NCBI GenBank assembly: GCA_038240015.1
Contig: JBBSEF010000031.1
Location: 1 to 31,231, forward strand
Source of the DNA: CAHJXF01 sp038240015
GTDB lineage: Bacteria > Pseudomonadota > Gammaproteobacteria > Burkholderiales > Burkholderiaceae_D
Length of the DNA stretch: 31,231 nucleotides
Direction: 5' to 3'
Shown: positions 1 to 7,436 of the stretch, in pieces
How the letters are laid out: each line of letters starts with the position of its first letter
Numbering within the stretch: position 1 is the stretch's first letter
Position numbers and translations under genes: made by a program
The notes under the pieces: model-generated
Databases searched by the model: none
What the model was told of the DNA's origin: nothing
What the model saw: the letters and a program-made list of their open reading frames with translations, nothing else

Positions 1-365
1 GCCCCCTCGACACCCCAGGCGTCGAAGGCTGCGACCAGCACCTCCGTATCGGAAGTTCCGCGCCACGGCGGCGCGTACCGGACCGATTCGAGTTCGCGGC
101 GCAGGGCCTGGCAGTTGTAGATCTCGCCGTTGAAGGTGACGACGTAGCGGCCGCTCGCCGACACCATCGGTTGATGTCCGGCGTCGCTGCGATCGAGCAC
201 CGCGAGTCGGCGATTGCCCAGACAAACTCCGGCCACGGAATCGCTCCATACGCCCGCGTCGTCCGGACCGCGGTGCGAAAGCGTGGCGATCATGCGTCCC
301 ACGCGCGCTTCGATTGCCGCGCGAGTGACGTCAGAACCCTCAATGGACCCGGCAACTCCGCACAC
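1..365 (-). CDS. asnB: Asparagine synthetase (glutamine-hydrolysing)-like protein, N-terminal part, truncated by window edge
   Basis: This is the N-terminal glutaminase (class II, Ntn-type) domain of an AsnB-like amidotransferase, which takes ammonia from glutamine and passes it to a C-terminal synthetase domain that lies outside the window. About 120 residues are visible. They begin with CGVAG and carry the HRGPDD, NRRLAVLD and FNGEIYN motifs of the family. I chose GTG at 365 because it places the nucleophile cysteine at residue 2, as the family requires after Met removal, and because a GGAGGGG Shine-Dalgarno lies about 9 bases upstream. An in-frame ATG at 383 would add six residues in front of the cysteine and overlaps that Shine-Dalgarno. 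Without the C-terminal half I cannot tell a metabolic AsnB from an exopolysaccharide- or peptide-cluster amidotransferase. Confidence 0.85.
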   Translation of the reverse strand, partial: MCGVAGSIEGSDVTRAAIEARVGRMIATLSHRGPDDAGVWSDSVAGVCLGNRRLAVLDRSDAGHQPMVSASGRYVVTFNGEIYNCQALRRELESVRYAPPWRGTSDTEVLVAAFDAWGVEG

Positions 366-431
366 GATCGCATCCCCTCCCATGGGAACGTACTACCAAC
401 GCATTCGTTCCAGAGTCGTCACGCGACTTTT

Positions 432-459
432 ATTATTACGACTCGGTCGGGACGGTCAC
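432..459 (-). promoter_or_regulatory. Candidate sigma70-type promoter for the asparagine synthetase gene
   Basis: On the minus strand, GTGACC (454-459) and AATAAT (432-437, five of six matches to TATAAT) are separated by 16 bases. This is an unusually AT-rich patch in GC-rich DNA. The -10 box lies between the arms of an inverted repeat (GAGTCGT at 413-419 and ACGACTC at 438-444). A second inverted pair (GGAACG 385-390, CGTTCC 406-411) lies between it and the gene. Either could be an operator. This is inferred from motif and position only. Confidence 0.4.
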
Positions 460-533
460 GACCGACGACATCGATCACGACGCATCTTTGATCGCGCAGG
501 CAGTGCGGTCAAGTTCCGATTTCAGGCTTCCGT

Positions 534-1475
534 TCAAGAGGAAGAGTGACGTTCGAGAAAGGGTCCGAGCTGCGAAAGCAGAAGCTCGGGCGCCTCTTCG
601 GCAATGAAGTGACCCGTTGGTAACTTGTTTCCTGTCACCGAAGCACTGCACTTCACGGTCCAGTCGCCGATCGGGTCGAACAACTTCGCGACCACGCCGC
701 GCGCGCCCCACAAGACCAGCATCGGGCACCTCACTTTCTTGCCAGCGGCGTCGCTGGCGCGGTCGTGCGCGAGGTCGATACCGGCCGAGGCGCGGTAATC
801 CTCGCAACTTCCGTGCAGTCCTTCGGGCGTGGCCCAGCATCGCTCGTATTCGGCGAGCGCTTCGGGCGCATAGGCCGCGAGGCCGCCGCCGCCCCAGCCG
901 CCGAGAAACAGGCGCAAGAAACGCGGCGCATCCGCGGCCAGCATGATCTCGGGCAGCGGCGCGGGTTGGGTCAGAAAGAACCAGTGGAAGTAGGCCTGCG
1001 CGAAAGCGAAGTCGGTCTTGTCGTACATCGTCATCGTCGGCGAGATGTCGATCACGCAAAGCGTCGTGACGCGATCGGGATGATCGAGCGCGAGCCGATG
1101 CGCGACGCGACCGCCGCGATCGTGGCCGACCACGTGAAAGCGTTCATGCCCGAGCGCGCGCATCACTTCGACCATGTCGGTGGCCATGACGCGCTTCGAA
1201 TAGTTCGCGTGATCGACATCGCCGCGAGGCTTGTCGGAGTCGCCGTAGCCGCGCAGATCCGGACACACGACGCGATAGCGCTTCACCAATGCGGGCGCGA
1301 CCTTGTGCCAGATCGCATGGGTTTGCGGAAAGCCGTGCAGGAGCAACAACGCGGGTCGTCCGTCATCCACGCCGCCGACACGCGCGTGGATGCGCGTGCC
1401 GTTCACCGCGAAGTCGCGCGCATCGAATCCCTCGAATCCAGGGACGACGCGCGAGCATGACTGCGAAGGATTCAC
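534..1475 (-). CDS. Haloacetate (fluoroacetate) dehalogenase-like alpha/beta hydrolase
   Basis: This 313-residue alpha/beta hydrolase belongs to the haloacid/fluoroacetate dehalogenase family, which hydrolyses the carbon-halogen bond of haloacetates to glycolate through an aspartyl-ester intermediate. The catalytic set is complete by family alignment: nucleophile D119 in HDRGGR, carboxylate-binding R120 and R123, acid D143, and base H289 in PTGHF. The halide-pocket pair H164-W165 is followed by FFLTQPAP, as in characterised fluoroacetate dehalogenases. The oxyanion loop is HGFPQT (47-52). The start is GTG at 1475, with only a weak purine-rich upstream stretch. It lies 50 bases after pncC on the same strand and may be read through from that operon. 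Epoxide hydrolases share the fold, but the DRxxR plus HW pattern favours a dehalogenase. The real substrate is unproven. Confidence 0.82.
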   Translation of the reverse strand: MNPSQSCSRVVPGFEGFDARDFAVNGTRIHARVGGVDDGRPALLLLHGFPQTHAIWHKVAPALVKRYRVVCPDLRGYGDSDKPRGDVDHANYSKRVMATDMVEVMRALGHERFHVVGHDRGGRVAHRLALDHPDRVTTLCVIDISPTMTMYDKTDFAFAQAYFHWFFLTQPAPLPEIMLAADAPRFLRLFLGGWGGGGLAAYAPEALAEYERCWATPEGLHGSCEDYRASAGIDLAHDRASDAAGKKVRCPMLVLWGARGVVAKLFDPIGDWTVKCSASVTGNKLPTGHFIAEEAPELLLSQLGPFLERHSSS

Positions 1476-1525
1476 TTCGAACGCTTTTTCTTCTGATCGC
1501 TGGTTGCAGCCTTGCGCGGCTCGGG

Positions 1526-2017
1526 CTAGGCAAGCACGCGCAACAGCAATCCGCCAAGCGCGTGGCGCACCGATTGCTCGCGCACCTCTGCGCGATCACC
1601 TGCAAAATGCATCGTCTCGCTCTGCAGGCTCATGGTCTCGTCGGCCCATGCGAAGCAGACCATGCCTACGGGTTTTTCGCGCGTGCCGCCGCCCGGCCCC
1701 GCAACGCCGGTGACGGCGGCCGCGAGTTGCGCGCGGCTCTCGACCAACGCACCTTCGGCCATCGCACGCGCCACCTCTTCGCTGACCGCGCCATGCGATT
1801 CGATCAGGTCGGCCGCGACGCCGAGCATTTCCATTTTCGCGTGATTGGAATACGTCACGAAGCCGCGCTCGAACCACACCGACGATCCCGCGATGTCGGT
1901 AAGCGCACCGGCGACGAGGCCGCCGGTGCACGACTCCGCGGTCGTCACCATCAGGCCGCGCTCGATCAGCCTTTGACCAAGTAGCGAAGCGAGGCTGCGG
2001 ATGGTGTCGCTGCTCAT
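1526..2017 (-). CDS. pncC: Nicotinamide-nucleotide amidohydrolase (CinA C-terminal domain family)
   Basis: The 163-residue protein is a stand-alone CinA C-terminal domain, which deamidates nicotinamide mononucleotide to nicotinate mononucleotide in the pyridine nucleotide salvage cycle. It shows AESCTGG (27-33) with S29, and K61 in the NHAKMEMLGV stretch. The 32-residue spacing fits the Ser/Lys dyad known in PncC. The VTGVAGPGGGT loop (102-112) is also typical. The N-terminal molybdopterin-binding-like half of full CinA is absent. Its ATG overlaps the TGA of pgpA (ATGA), which indicates translational coupling, and it is the last of the conserved thiL-pgpA-pncC group. Family assignment is firm; the enzymatic role is by homology. 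Confidence 0.92.
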   Translation of the reverse strand: MSSDTIRSLASLLGQRLIERGLMVTTAESCTGGLVAGALTDIAGSSVWFERGFVTYSNHAKMEMLGVAADLIESHGAVSEEVARAMAEGALVESRAQLAAAVTGVAGPGGGTREKPVGMVCFAWADETMSLQSETMHFAGDRAEVREQSVRHALGGLLLRVLA

Positions 2018-2520
2018 GGTCGCATCATCGTCAAGACCAGATGCAACAGGATCGCCAACGTCAACAGCGTGTAGAACGCCGCGATCAGATCGTCTCCCAT
2101 CACGCCGAACCCGGCCCAGCCACCGCTCTTGAAGCGACGCTCGAAGCGACGAATCGGAAACGGCTTGGCGATGTCGAACCAGCGAAACACCAGAAACGCG
2201 ATCGACTGCCATAGCAAACTTGTCGGCGTGAGCAACAGCACCAGCCAGATCGCGACGATCTCGTCCCACACCATCGCGCCGTGATCGGCGGCGCCCAGAT
2301 CGTGTCCGGTCCTGGCGCACGCCCAACATCCGATGACGAAGCCGACGATCAACAGCATGGCCCATGCCCACAACGGAAGATGCGGCGCGAGCAACGCATA
2401 AGTCGCCCATCCGAACAGCGTGCCGAAGGTGCCGGGCGCCTTCGGCGCGAGCCCGCTGCCGAAGCCGAGCGCCAGCGCATGCGCGGGATGCGCGAACAGG
2501 AAGCGAAGGTCGGGCTTCAT
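2014..2520 (-). CDS. pgpA: Phosphatidylglycerophosphatase A
   Basis: PgpA dephosphorylates phosphatidylglycerol phosphate to phosphatidylglycerol at the inner membrane. The 168-residue protein has the family signature GSGLAPKAPGTFGT (20-33), the acidic WDE (85-87), the RWFDIAKPFP motif (113-122) and GVMGDDLIA (139-147). Hydrophobic segments lie around 46-66, 89-112 and 145-165. The start ATG at 2520 overlaps the thiL stop (ATGA). A longer in-frame extension up to 2700 would only overlap thiL and adds no family sequence. The thiL-pgpA pairing is common in proteobacteria. Confidence 0.95.
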   Translation of the reverse strand: MKPDLRFLFAHPAHALALGFGSGLAPKAPGTFGTLFGWATYALLAPHLPLWAWAMLLIVGFVIGCWACARTGHDLGAADHGAMVWDEIVAIWLVLLLTPTSLLWQSIAFLVFRWFDIAKPFPIRRFERRFKSGGWAGFGVMGDDLIAAFYTLLTLAILLHLVLTMMRP

Positions 2521-3488
2521 GCGAAGTGATCGAATCCCTGCAGGACAAGGCCATCGGGAAAGCGAAAGTCCGCGCCGCGCGCGTCGACGAAGCGAAGCCC
2601 GACGCCCGCATCGATCGCGCCGATGCGCGTGACACGCGTGGCGCTTTTTCGCCCCGCCTCTTCGACCGCATCGCGTCGCGACTGCGGCGCGGTGAAGCAA
2701 AGCTGATAGTCGTCGCCGCCCGCGAGCGCGCAGCGATAACGCACGTCGTCGCCTTCGCGCGCGAGCGTCTCGGAGACCGGCACGCGGTCGGCGATCAACG
2801 TGGCCCCGATCTTCGACGCCGCGAGCACGTGGCCCAGGTCCTGCGCGAGTCCATCGGACACGTCGATTGCGGACGTGGCAATGCCCCGCAAGGCCAGGCC
2901 CAGCGCAATCCCCGGCGTGGGCCGCTCGAGGGCGTGGCGTGGTCCGTCATCGATCGCAAGAATGTTCGCACCGTCAACACGCGCCGCCCGCGTTCGCGCC
3001 ACAGCGAGCGCGGCATCGCCGAGCGCGCCCGACGCCCATACATCGTCGCCCGCGCGCGCGCCATTGCGCCGCAGCGCGCGACTTTCCGGTACCTCGCCGA
3101 AGATCGCGATGCAGATGTTGAGCGGTCCGCGCGTCGTATCGCCGCCGATCAGCTCGCAATCGAATCGCTCCGCGCACTCGAAGAGCCCGCTTGCGAATCG
3201 TGAAAGCCATTCCTCATCGGCGTTCGGCAATGCGAGAGCGAGCGTGAACGCGAGCGGTTGGGCGCCCATTGCCGCGAGGTCGGAGAGATTGACCGCAAGC
3301 GACTTCCATCCGAGCGCGGCGGGATCGACATCGGAAAAGAAATGGCGGTCGGCGACCAGCATGTCGGTCGACACCGCAAGTTCATATCCCGCGCGCGGAG
3401 CGAGCAACGCACAATCGTCGCCGATCCCGAGACGCGCACGGCGAGCGGGCCGATCGAAGTAGCGCGCGATGAGTTCGAATTCGATCAT
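2517..3488 (-). CDS. thiL: Thiamine-monophosphate kinase
   Basis: ThiL phosphorylates thiamine monophosphate to thiamine diphosphate using ATP, the last step of cofactor synthesis. The 323-residue length is normal for the family. Visible motifs are GIGDDCA (21-27), STDMLV (40-45), the KSLAVNLSDLAAMGA segment (62-76), IGGDTTRG (114-121), ASGALGDAA (152-160), IDVSDGLAQDLGHV (208-221) and GGDDYQL (257-263). These form the AIR-synthase/ThiL ATP- and Mg-binding sites. ATG at 3488 begins a canonical N terminus (EFELIARYF), although no clear Shine-Dalgarno precedes it. The gap to nusB is 55 bases and contains a hairpin. The downstream junction with pgpA is an ATGA overlap. Confidence 0.96.
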   Translation of the reverse strand: MIEFELIARYFDRPARRARLGIGDDCALLAPRAGYELAVSTDMLVADRHFFSDVDPAALGWKSLAVNLSDLAAMGAQPLAFTLALALPNADEEWLSRFASGLFECAERFDCELIGGDTTRGPLNICIAIFGEVPESRALRRNGARAGDDVWASGALGDAALAVARTRAARVDGANILAIDDGPRHALERPTPGIALGLALRGIATSAIDVSDGLAQDLGHVLAASKIGATLIADRVPVSETLAREGDDVRYRCALAGGDDYQLCFTAPQSRRDAVEEAGRKSATRVTRIGAIDAGVGLRFVDARGADFRFPDGLVLQGFDHFA

Positions 3489-3502
3489 GGTCTAGGGGGT
3501 TA

Positions 3503-3522
3503 GCCGTCGCCGTGGAGACGGC
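3503..3522 (-). other. Intercistronic hairpin between nusB and thiL
   Basis: GCCGTC (3503-3508) and GACGGC (3517-3522) are perfect reverse complements around an 8-base loop. They sit inside the 55-base nusB-thiL gap, about 15 bases before the thiL start. There is no T-run on the minus strand after it, so it is not a standard intrinsic terminator. An RNA processing, stability or translation-modulating hairpin is possible. Confidence 0.35.
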
Positions 3523-3543
3523 ACCAGGTGCGACGCGACCCCT

Positions 3544-4065
3544 TCACCGCGTCTTTCGTTGCCCGCTCTCGCCCGCCCTCACCTGCGCAGCCACCTTGTC
3601 GAGCACGCCGTTCACGTACTTGAAGCCGTCCGTTCCGCCGAAGGACTTCGCGACTTCGACGGCTTCGTTGATCACGACGCGATACGGAATCTCGACGTGA
3701 TGCACCAGCTCATACGCGCCGATCAACAGCACCGCGTGCTCGACCGGCGAGAGTTCGACGACGGGACGATCCAGGTGCGGGGTCACGGCCGCGCGCAGCG
3801 CGGCGACTTCTCGGATCGACCCATGCAACAACGCGTTGTAGTGCTCGGCATCAGCCTTGTCGAAGCCGGGCGTCTCGCGAATGTGCGCGTCGATCGCGCC
3901 GGCGTTCTCATCGCCCGCGTCGCGCGACAACAGCCACTCGTAAAGCCCTTGCAAGGCGAATTCGCGCGCGCGACGCCGTGCGCTTTTCGGCGGGCCCTTC
4001 TTCGCGGCGGGCCGGGCGTCGTCGGGCGATGCGTCGCTTGATTCTTTGCCGATCACTTCACGCAT
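3544..4065 (-). CDS. nusB: Transcription antitermination factor NusB
   Basis: NusB is the RNA-binding antitermination factor that, with NusE/S10, binds boxA in rRNA operon leaders. From ATG at 4065 the protein is 173 residues. It has a basic, low-complexity N-terminal tail, then RRRAREFALQGLYEW, which opens the all-helical NusB fold. The C-terminal signature is PYRVVINEAVEVAKSF followed by GFKYVNGVLDKVA. An alternative TTG start at 4134 overlaps the ribH stop and would add 23 residues (196 in all); neither start has a strong ribosome site. I prefer the ATG because family members begin close to the basic helix. The ribH-nusB pairing is widely conserved in bacteria. Confidence 0.93.
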   Translation of the reverse strand: MREVIGKESSDASPDDARPAAKKGPPKSARRRAREFALQGLYEWLLSRDAGDENAGAIDAHIRETPGFDKADAEHYNALLHGSIREVAALRAAVTPHLDRPVVELSPVEHAVLLIGAYELVHHVEIPYRVVINEAVEVAKSFGGTDGFKYVNGVLDKVAAQVRAGESGQRKTR

Positions 4066-4130
4066 TCGCTGGCGTTCGCGGCATCGGCCGGGACGCGATG
4101 GATGATTGACGGCGCGCAAGTCGCAATCCC

Positions 4131-4625
4131 TCAATGCGCATCGCTCTCTTCCTCATCCGTGGCAAGGTCTTCGAGGCGGCTCGTGAGATTGGCCATCTCG
4201 ACTGCGACCCGCGCGGCATCCATGCCCTTGTCTTCCGCGCGGCCGTGGGCTTGTTCGTCGGTCTCGGTGGTCAACACCGCATTCGCGATCGGGATGTCGA
4301 ACTCGCGCGCGACGCGCGAGATGCCGGCGGCGCTTTGGTCGGCGACGAGTTCGAAGTGATAGGTTTCGCCGCGAATCACCGCGCCCAACGCGATCAGCGC
4401 GTCGAACTGCTCGACCTGCGCCATCTTCTGCAACGCGAAAGCAATTTCGAGCGCACCGGGAACGGTCGCCACGAGGATGTCCTCGGCGGCGACTCCCAGG
4501 CGCAGCAGTTCGCCGACGCAGGCGTCGCGCAGGACCATGCACACCGGTTCGTTGAAGCGCGATTGCACGATGCCGATGCGCAGGTCCGCGCCGGCGAGAT
4601 CGGGGAGCAGGGTTTCGACGGTCAT
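4131..4625 (-). CDS. ribH: 6,7-dimethyl-8-ribityllumazine synthase
   Basis: RibH condenses 5-amino-6-ribitylaminouracil with 3,4-dihydroxy-2-butanone 4-phosphate to give lumazine, the penultimate step of riboflavin synthesis. The 164-residue protein has the substrate-binding FNE (24-26), GALE (57-60), the AVIRGETYHFE segment with catalytic H90, NAVLTTE (115-121) and the phosphate-binding R129 in EQAHGRA. The acidic C-terminal tail is unremarkable. It lies 39 bases downstream of ribBX, which makes its second substrate, and is followed directly by nusB. Confidence 0.96.
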   Translation of the reverse strand: MTVETLLPDLAGADLRIGIVQSRFNEPVCMVLRDACVGELLRLGVAAEDILVATVPGALEIAFALQKMAQVEQFDALIALGAVIRGETYHFELVADQSAAGISRVAREFDIPIANAVLTTETDEQAHGRAEDKGMDAARVAVEMANLTSRLEDLATDEEESDAH

Positions 4626-4664
4626 CGGATCACGCGATCGGTCGGTAGTTGAAATTTCATGTAT

Positions 4665-5846
4665 TCACGGATCGACATACCCGACCACGCGCAGATCGTA
4701 GCCCGCCATCGACGGCATCTTGCGCGGCTTGGCCATCAGCCGCATCCTGCCGACACCGACATCGCGCAGGATCTGCGCGCCGATGCCGTAAGTCCTCAGA
4801 TCCATCTTGCGTTTGACGTTGGTCTCGCGGCATGCGCCGGTGCGATCGACTTCGGCCAGCGATGCGAACTGGCCGAACAGACGCTCGGCCGACTGGTCGC
4901 AATTCAGAAGCACCATCACGCCCGCCTGCGCGCCCGCGATCGCTTCGAGCGCGTGAGCAACGGTCCACGAATGGGTCGACGTGCCGCCATCGATCAGGTC
5001 GAGCAGCGAGGTCGGCTCGTGCACGCGCACCAGCGTCTCGCGCTCGGGATCGATCGCGCCGTGCGCCAAGACCAGGTGAGACGCGCCGCTCGGCATGTCG
5101 CGATAGGCGATCGCGCGAAACGTCCCGTGAGCGGTGGCGACGTCGCGCTCGGCCACTCTTTCGATCAGGCTCTCGTTGGCCGCGCGATAGTGAATCAGAT
5201 CGGCGATCGTACCGATCTTCAGGCCGTGATCCTGCGCGAACGCCATCAGGTCTGGCAGGCGCGCCATGGCGCCGTCGTCCTTCAGAATCTCGCAGATCAC
5301 CGCGGCCGGCGTGGCGCCTGCCATGCGGGCGAGATCGCAACCGGCTTCGGTATGGCCGGCGCGCATCAGCACACCACCCGGCTCGGCCTTGATCGGAAAC
5401 ACGTGGCCCGGTTGCACGATGTCGGCCGCGCTCGCGTTCTTCGCAACGGCCGCCTGGATCGTGCGCGAACGATCGCCCGCAGAGATGCCCGTCGTCACGC
5501 CTTCGGCCGCTTCGATCGACACAGTGAACTTGGTGCCGTAGCGGGTGCCGTTGGCAGCCGTCATCAACGGCAACTGCAATTGCGTGCAGCGTTCTTCGGT
5601 GAGCGTGAGACAGATCAGGCCGCGACCATAGCGCGCCATGAAGTTGATCGCCTCGGGGGTGACGAAGTCGGCGGCGAGCACGAGATCGCCCTCGTTCTCG
5701 CGATCCTCTTCATCGACCAGGATCACCATGCGGCCGGCCGCGAGTTCGGCGACGATCTCGGGGACCGGGGCGATCCGCGCGAGCGCATTGCCCGAAGTGA
5801 CGATGGATGCGTGCGCCGGGGTCGATGGAGTGACGACAGTGAGCAT
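4665..5846 (-). CDS. ribB: 3,4-dihydroxy-2-butanone-4-phosphate synthase with degenerate GTP cyclohydrolase II-like C-terminal domain (RibBX type)
   Basis: The N-terminal domain (about 24-225) converts ribulose 5-phosphate to dihydroxybutanone phosphate and formate. It contains DEEDRENEGD (45-54), the PGHVFPI loop with H147, and MRAGHTEA with H165. The C-terminal domain (about 235-393) is related to GTP cyclohydrolase II: it keeps VRVHE and RTYGIGAQIL. It lacks the zinc-binding Cys cluster normally found in the RVHSEC...RCDCG stretch, so the real RibA activity must be supplied elsewhere. This matches the RibBX variant described in proteobacteria. I chose ATG at 5846 because GGAGGA lies five bases before it; an ATG at 5885 would add 13 residues without support. 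I see no FMN riboswitch upstream. Automated annotation will probably name it RibBA. Confidence 0.93.
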   Translation of the reverse strand: MLTVVTPSTPAHASIVTSGNALARIAPVPEIVAELAAGRMVILVDEEDRENEGDLVLAADFVTPEAINFMARYGRGLICLTLTEERCTQLQLPLMTAANGTRYGTKFTVSIEAAEGVTTGISAGDRSRTIQAAVAKNASAADIVQPGHVFPIKAEPGGVLMRAGHTEAGCDLARMAGATPAAVICEILKDDGAMARLPDLMAFAQDHGLKIGTIADLIHYRAANESLIERVAERDVATAHGTFRAIAYRDMPSGASHLVLAHGAIDPERETLVRVHEPTSLLDLIDGGTSTHSWTVAHALEAIAGAQAGVMVLLNCDQSAERLFGQFASLAEVDRTGACRETNVKRKMDLRTYGIGAQILRDVGVGRMRLMAKPRKMPSMAGYDLRVVGYVDP

Positions 5847-5946
5847 GAGTTCCTCCGATGAGGGGGCGTGCGCCGCAAACGCCACAGTGCGATGCCGCGA
5901 TGTTGCGGCTACGCCGCCGGACGCGCTTTTGAGCGATAAGGACTCT

Positions 5947-5952
5947 ATTCTA
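5947..5952 (-). promoter_or_regulatory. Candidate -10 box for the ribBX operon
   Basis: On the minus strand TAGAAT (five of six matches to TATAAT) lies about 100 bases before the ribBX start, in the divergent ribBX/pcaB-like spacer. No convincing -35 is seen at 17 bases. The implied leader contains a short perfect hairpin (GCGGC, GTA, GCCGC) but no recognisable riboswitch. Confidence 0.3.
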
Positions 5953-6016
5953 GGCGTTCACGATGCTCGATCGCGATCACACGCGGCGACCAGACCTTCC
6001 AGGCACAAGGACCGCA

Positions 6017-7348
6017 ATGGCCATCTCCGTATTCGACTCCCTGTTGTTGCGCGACCTGTTCGGCACGCCGGCCATGCGCGCGATCTTCGATGAGCGCGCC
6101 TTCATCGCGCGCTGCGTCGAGGTCGAAACCGCGCTGGCGCGCGTCGAAGCCAAGGCCGGCGTGATTCCCGCCGACGCGGCCGCAACCATCACATCGCACG
6201 CGAAGCACGATGCCCTGGACTTCGACGCCCTGTGCGCCGAGACGGCGATCGTCGGCTATCCGATTCTGCCTCTGGTCAGGCAGCTCGCCGCACAGTGTGG
6301 CGACGCGGGCGGCTACCTGCATTGGGGCGCGACCACGCAGGACATCATGGACAGCGCGACGATGCTTCAATGCAAGGCGGCGTCAACTTTGATTGAGGCG
6401 CAGCTCGACGAGGTCCGCAATGCACTGCGCGATCTCGCGAGAAAGCATGCCGACACCGTGACGGCGGGCCGCACGCATCTTCAGCATGCGTTGCCGGTGA
6501 CGTTCGGATATCGCGTGGCCGTGTGGCTGTCCGCGCTCGACCGTCATGCCGGGCGCCTCGCGCAAACGAAGCAACGCGCGCTGCTCGTGCAATTCGGCGG
6601 CGCGGCCGGAACGATGGCCTCGCTCGGCGACGCGTCCACCGGCATGGCGGTTCGCAAACATCTCGCCGACGAGCTCGGCCTCGCCGACCCCGGCATCACC
6701 TGGCACGTGGCGCGCGACGCGCCCAACGAATGGGTGGCGCTGCTGGCGGCGATCGGAGCGTCGCTTGGCAAGATCGCCATCGACGTGATGGCGATGGCGT
6801 CGTCGGAATTCGGCGAGGTCGCGGAACCCTTCGTCCCCGGCCGAGGGGGCAGCTCGACCATGCCGCAGAAGCGCAATCCGATCTCGTGCGAACTGATGTT
6901 CGCCGCCGCGAAAATGCTGCGCGAACGCGCGTCCTTGATGCTCGACGCGATGATGGCCGACTTCGAACGCGCGACCGGTCCGTGGCATCTCGAGTGGAGC
7001 GCGCTGCCGGAAAGTTTTCTGCTGGCCGCGAGTTCACTGCATCAGGCCGCGTTCCTGTTGCACGGCCTCAATGTCGATGTCGATCGCATGAAGCGCAATC
7101 TCGACCTGACCGGCGGACTGATCGTCGCCGAAGCGGTGATGATGGGCCTCGCGGCCGAGATCGGCAGGCAAGAGGCGCACGACGTGGTCTACGACGCCTG
7201 CCGCGAAGCGATCGAGCAGCGGACGACGCTGATCGACGCCTTGTTGAAGCATCGCGACATCGTCGATCGGCTGGGCGAGGAGCGGCTGCGCGCACTGACC
7301 GACCCCGCCAACTATCTGGGCGCTGCGGCGGTGACGGCGCGACGATGA
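6017..7348 (+). CDS. pcaB: 3-carboxy-cis,cis-muconate cycloisomerase-like lyase (adenylosuccinate lyase/fumarase superfamily)
   Basis: The 443-residue protein belongs to the aspartase/fumarase superfamily and most resembles PcaB, which cyclises 3-carboxymuconate to 4-carboxymuconolactone in the protocatechuate branch. It has GATTQDIMDSA (104-114), GRTHLQHALP (151-160) and the superfamily loop GRGGSSTMPQKRNP (275-288), whose serine acts as the catalytic base in relatives. ATG at 6017 follows AAGGA with six-base spacing; an upstream in-frame start at 5963 would add 18 residues without family character. pcaF and pcaDC lie about 22 kb away in the window. An adenylosuccinate lyase proper is less likely given the LLLRDLFGTPAM N terminus, but the exact substrate is an inference. 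Confidence 0.78.
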   Translation: MAISVFDSLLLRDLFGTPAMRAIFDERAFIARCVEVETALARVEAKAGVIPADAAATITSHAKHDALDFDALCAETAIVGYPILPLVRQLAAQCGDAGGYLHWGATTQDIMDSATMLQCKAASTLIEAQLDEVRNALRDLARKHADTVTAGRTHLQHALPVTFGYRVAVWLSALDRHAGRLAQTKQRALLVQFGGAAGTMASLGDASTGMAVRKHLADELGLADPGITWHVARDAPNEWVALLAAIGASLGKIAIDVMAMASSEFGEVAEPFVPGRGGSSTMPQKRNPISCELMFAAAKMLRERASLMLDAMMADFERATGPWHLEWSALPESFLLAASSLHQAAFLLHGLNVDVDRMKRNLDLTGGLIVAEAVMMGLAAEIGRQEAHDVVYDACREAIEQRTTLIDALLKHRDIVDRLGEERLRALTDPANYLGAAAVTARR

Positions 7349-7369
7349 TCGGGAAGGAGCAAATCGGCC

Positions 7370-7412
7370 TTGCTTTTTTACGAGTATATCTTAAGATAGC
7401 TCTTATATCTTA
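7370..7412 (+). promoter_or_regulatory. Promoter and palindromic operator candidate upstream of the PadR gene
   Basis: A perfect 12-base palindrome TATCTTAAGATA occupies 7387-7398. TATATCTTA occurs at 7385-7393 and again, in direct orientation, at 7404-7412, with a 19-base period. A possible -35 (TTGCTT, 7370-7375) and -10 (TAAGAT, 7392-7397) with a 16-base spacer would place the palindrome on the -10. The AT-rich block is striking in this DNA. Autoregulation by the downstream PadR protein is the simplest reading. Confidence 0.5.
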
Positions 7413-7436
7413 TCGACCAACTCATCCGGAGGCATC

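Noticed and set aside
4066..4134. TTG start for nusB giving 23 extra residues
   Set aside because: The extra residues do not look like NusB and there is no strong ribosome site; kept only as an alternative.
4659..5861. 400-codon plus-strand open frame opposite ribBX
   Set aside because: It mirrors ribBX in the opposite frame, has no family motifs and is Arg/His-rich, as expected of antisense frames in GC-rich coding DNA.
5847..6016. FMN riboswitch upstream of ribBX
   Set aside because: The conserved RFN core sequences are not present; only short generic hairpins are seen.
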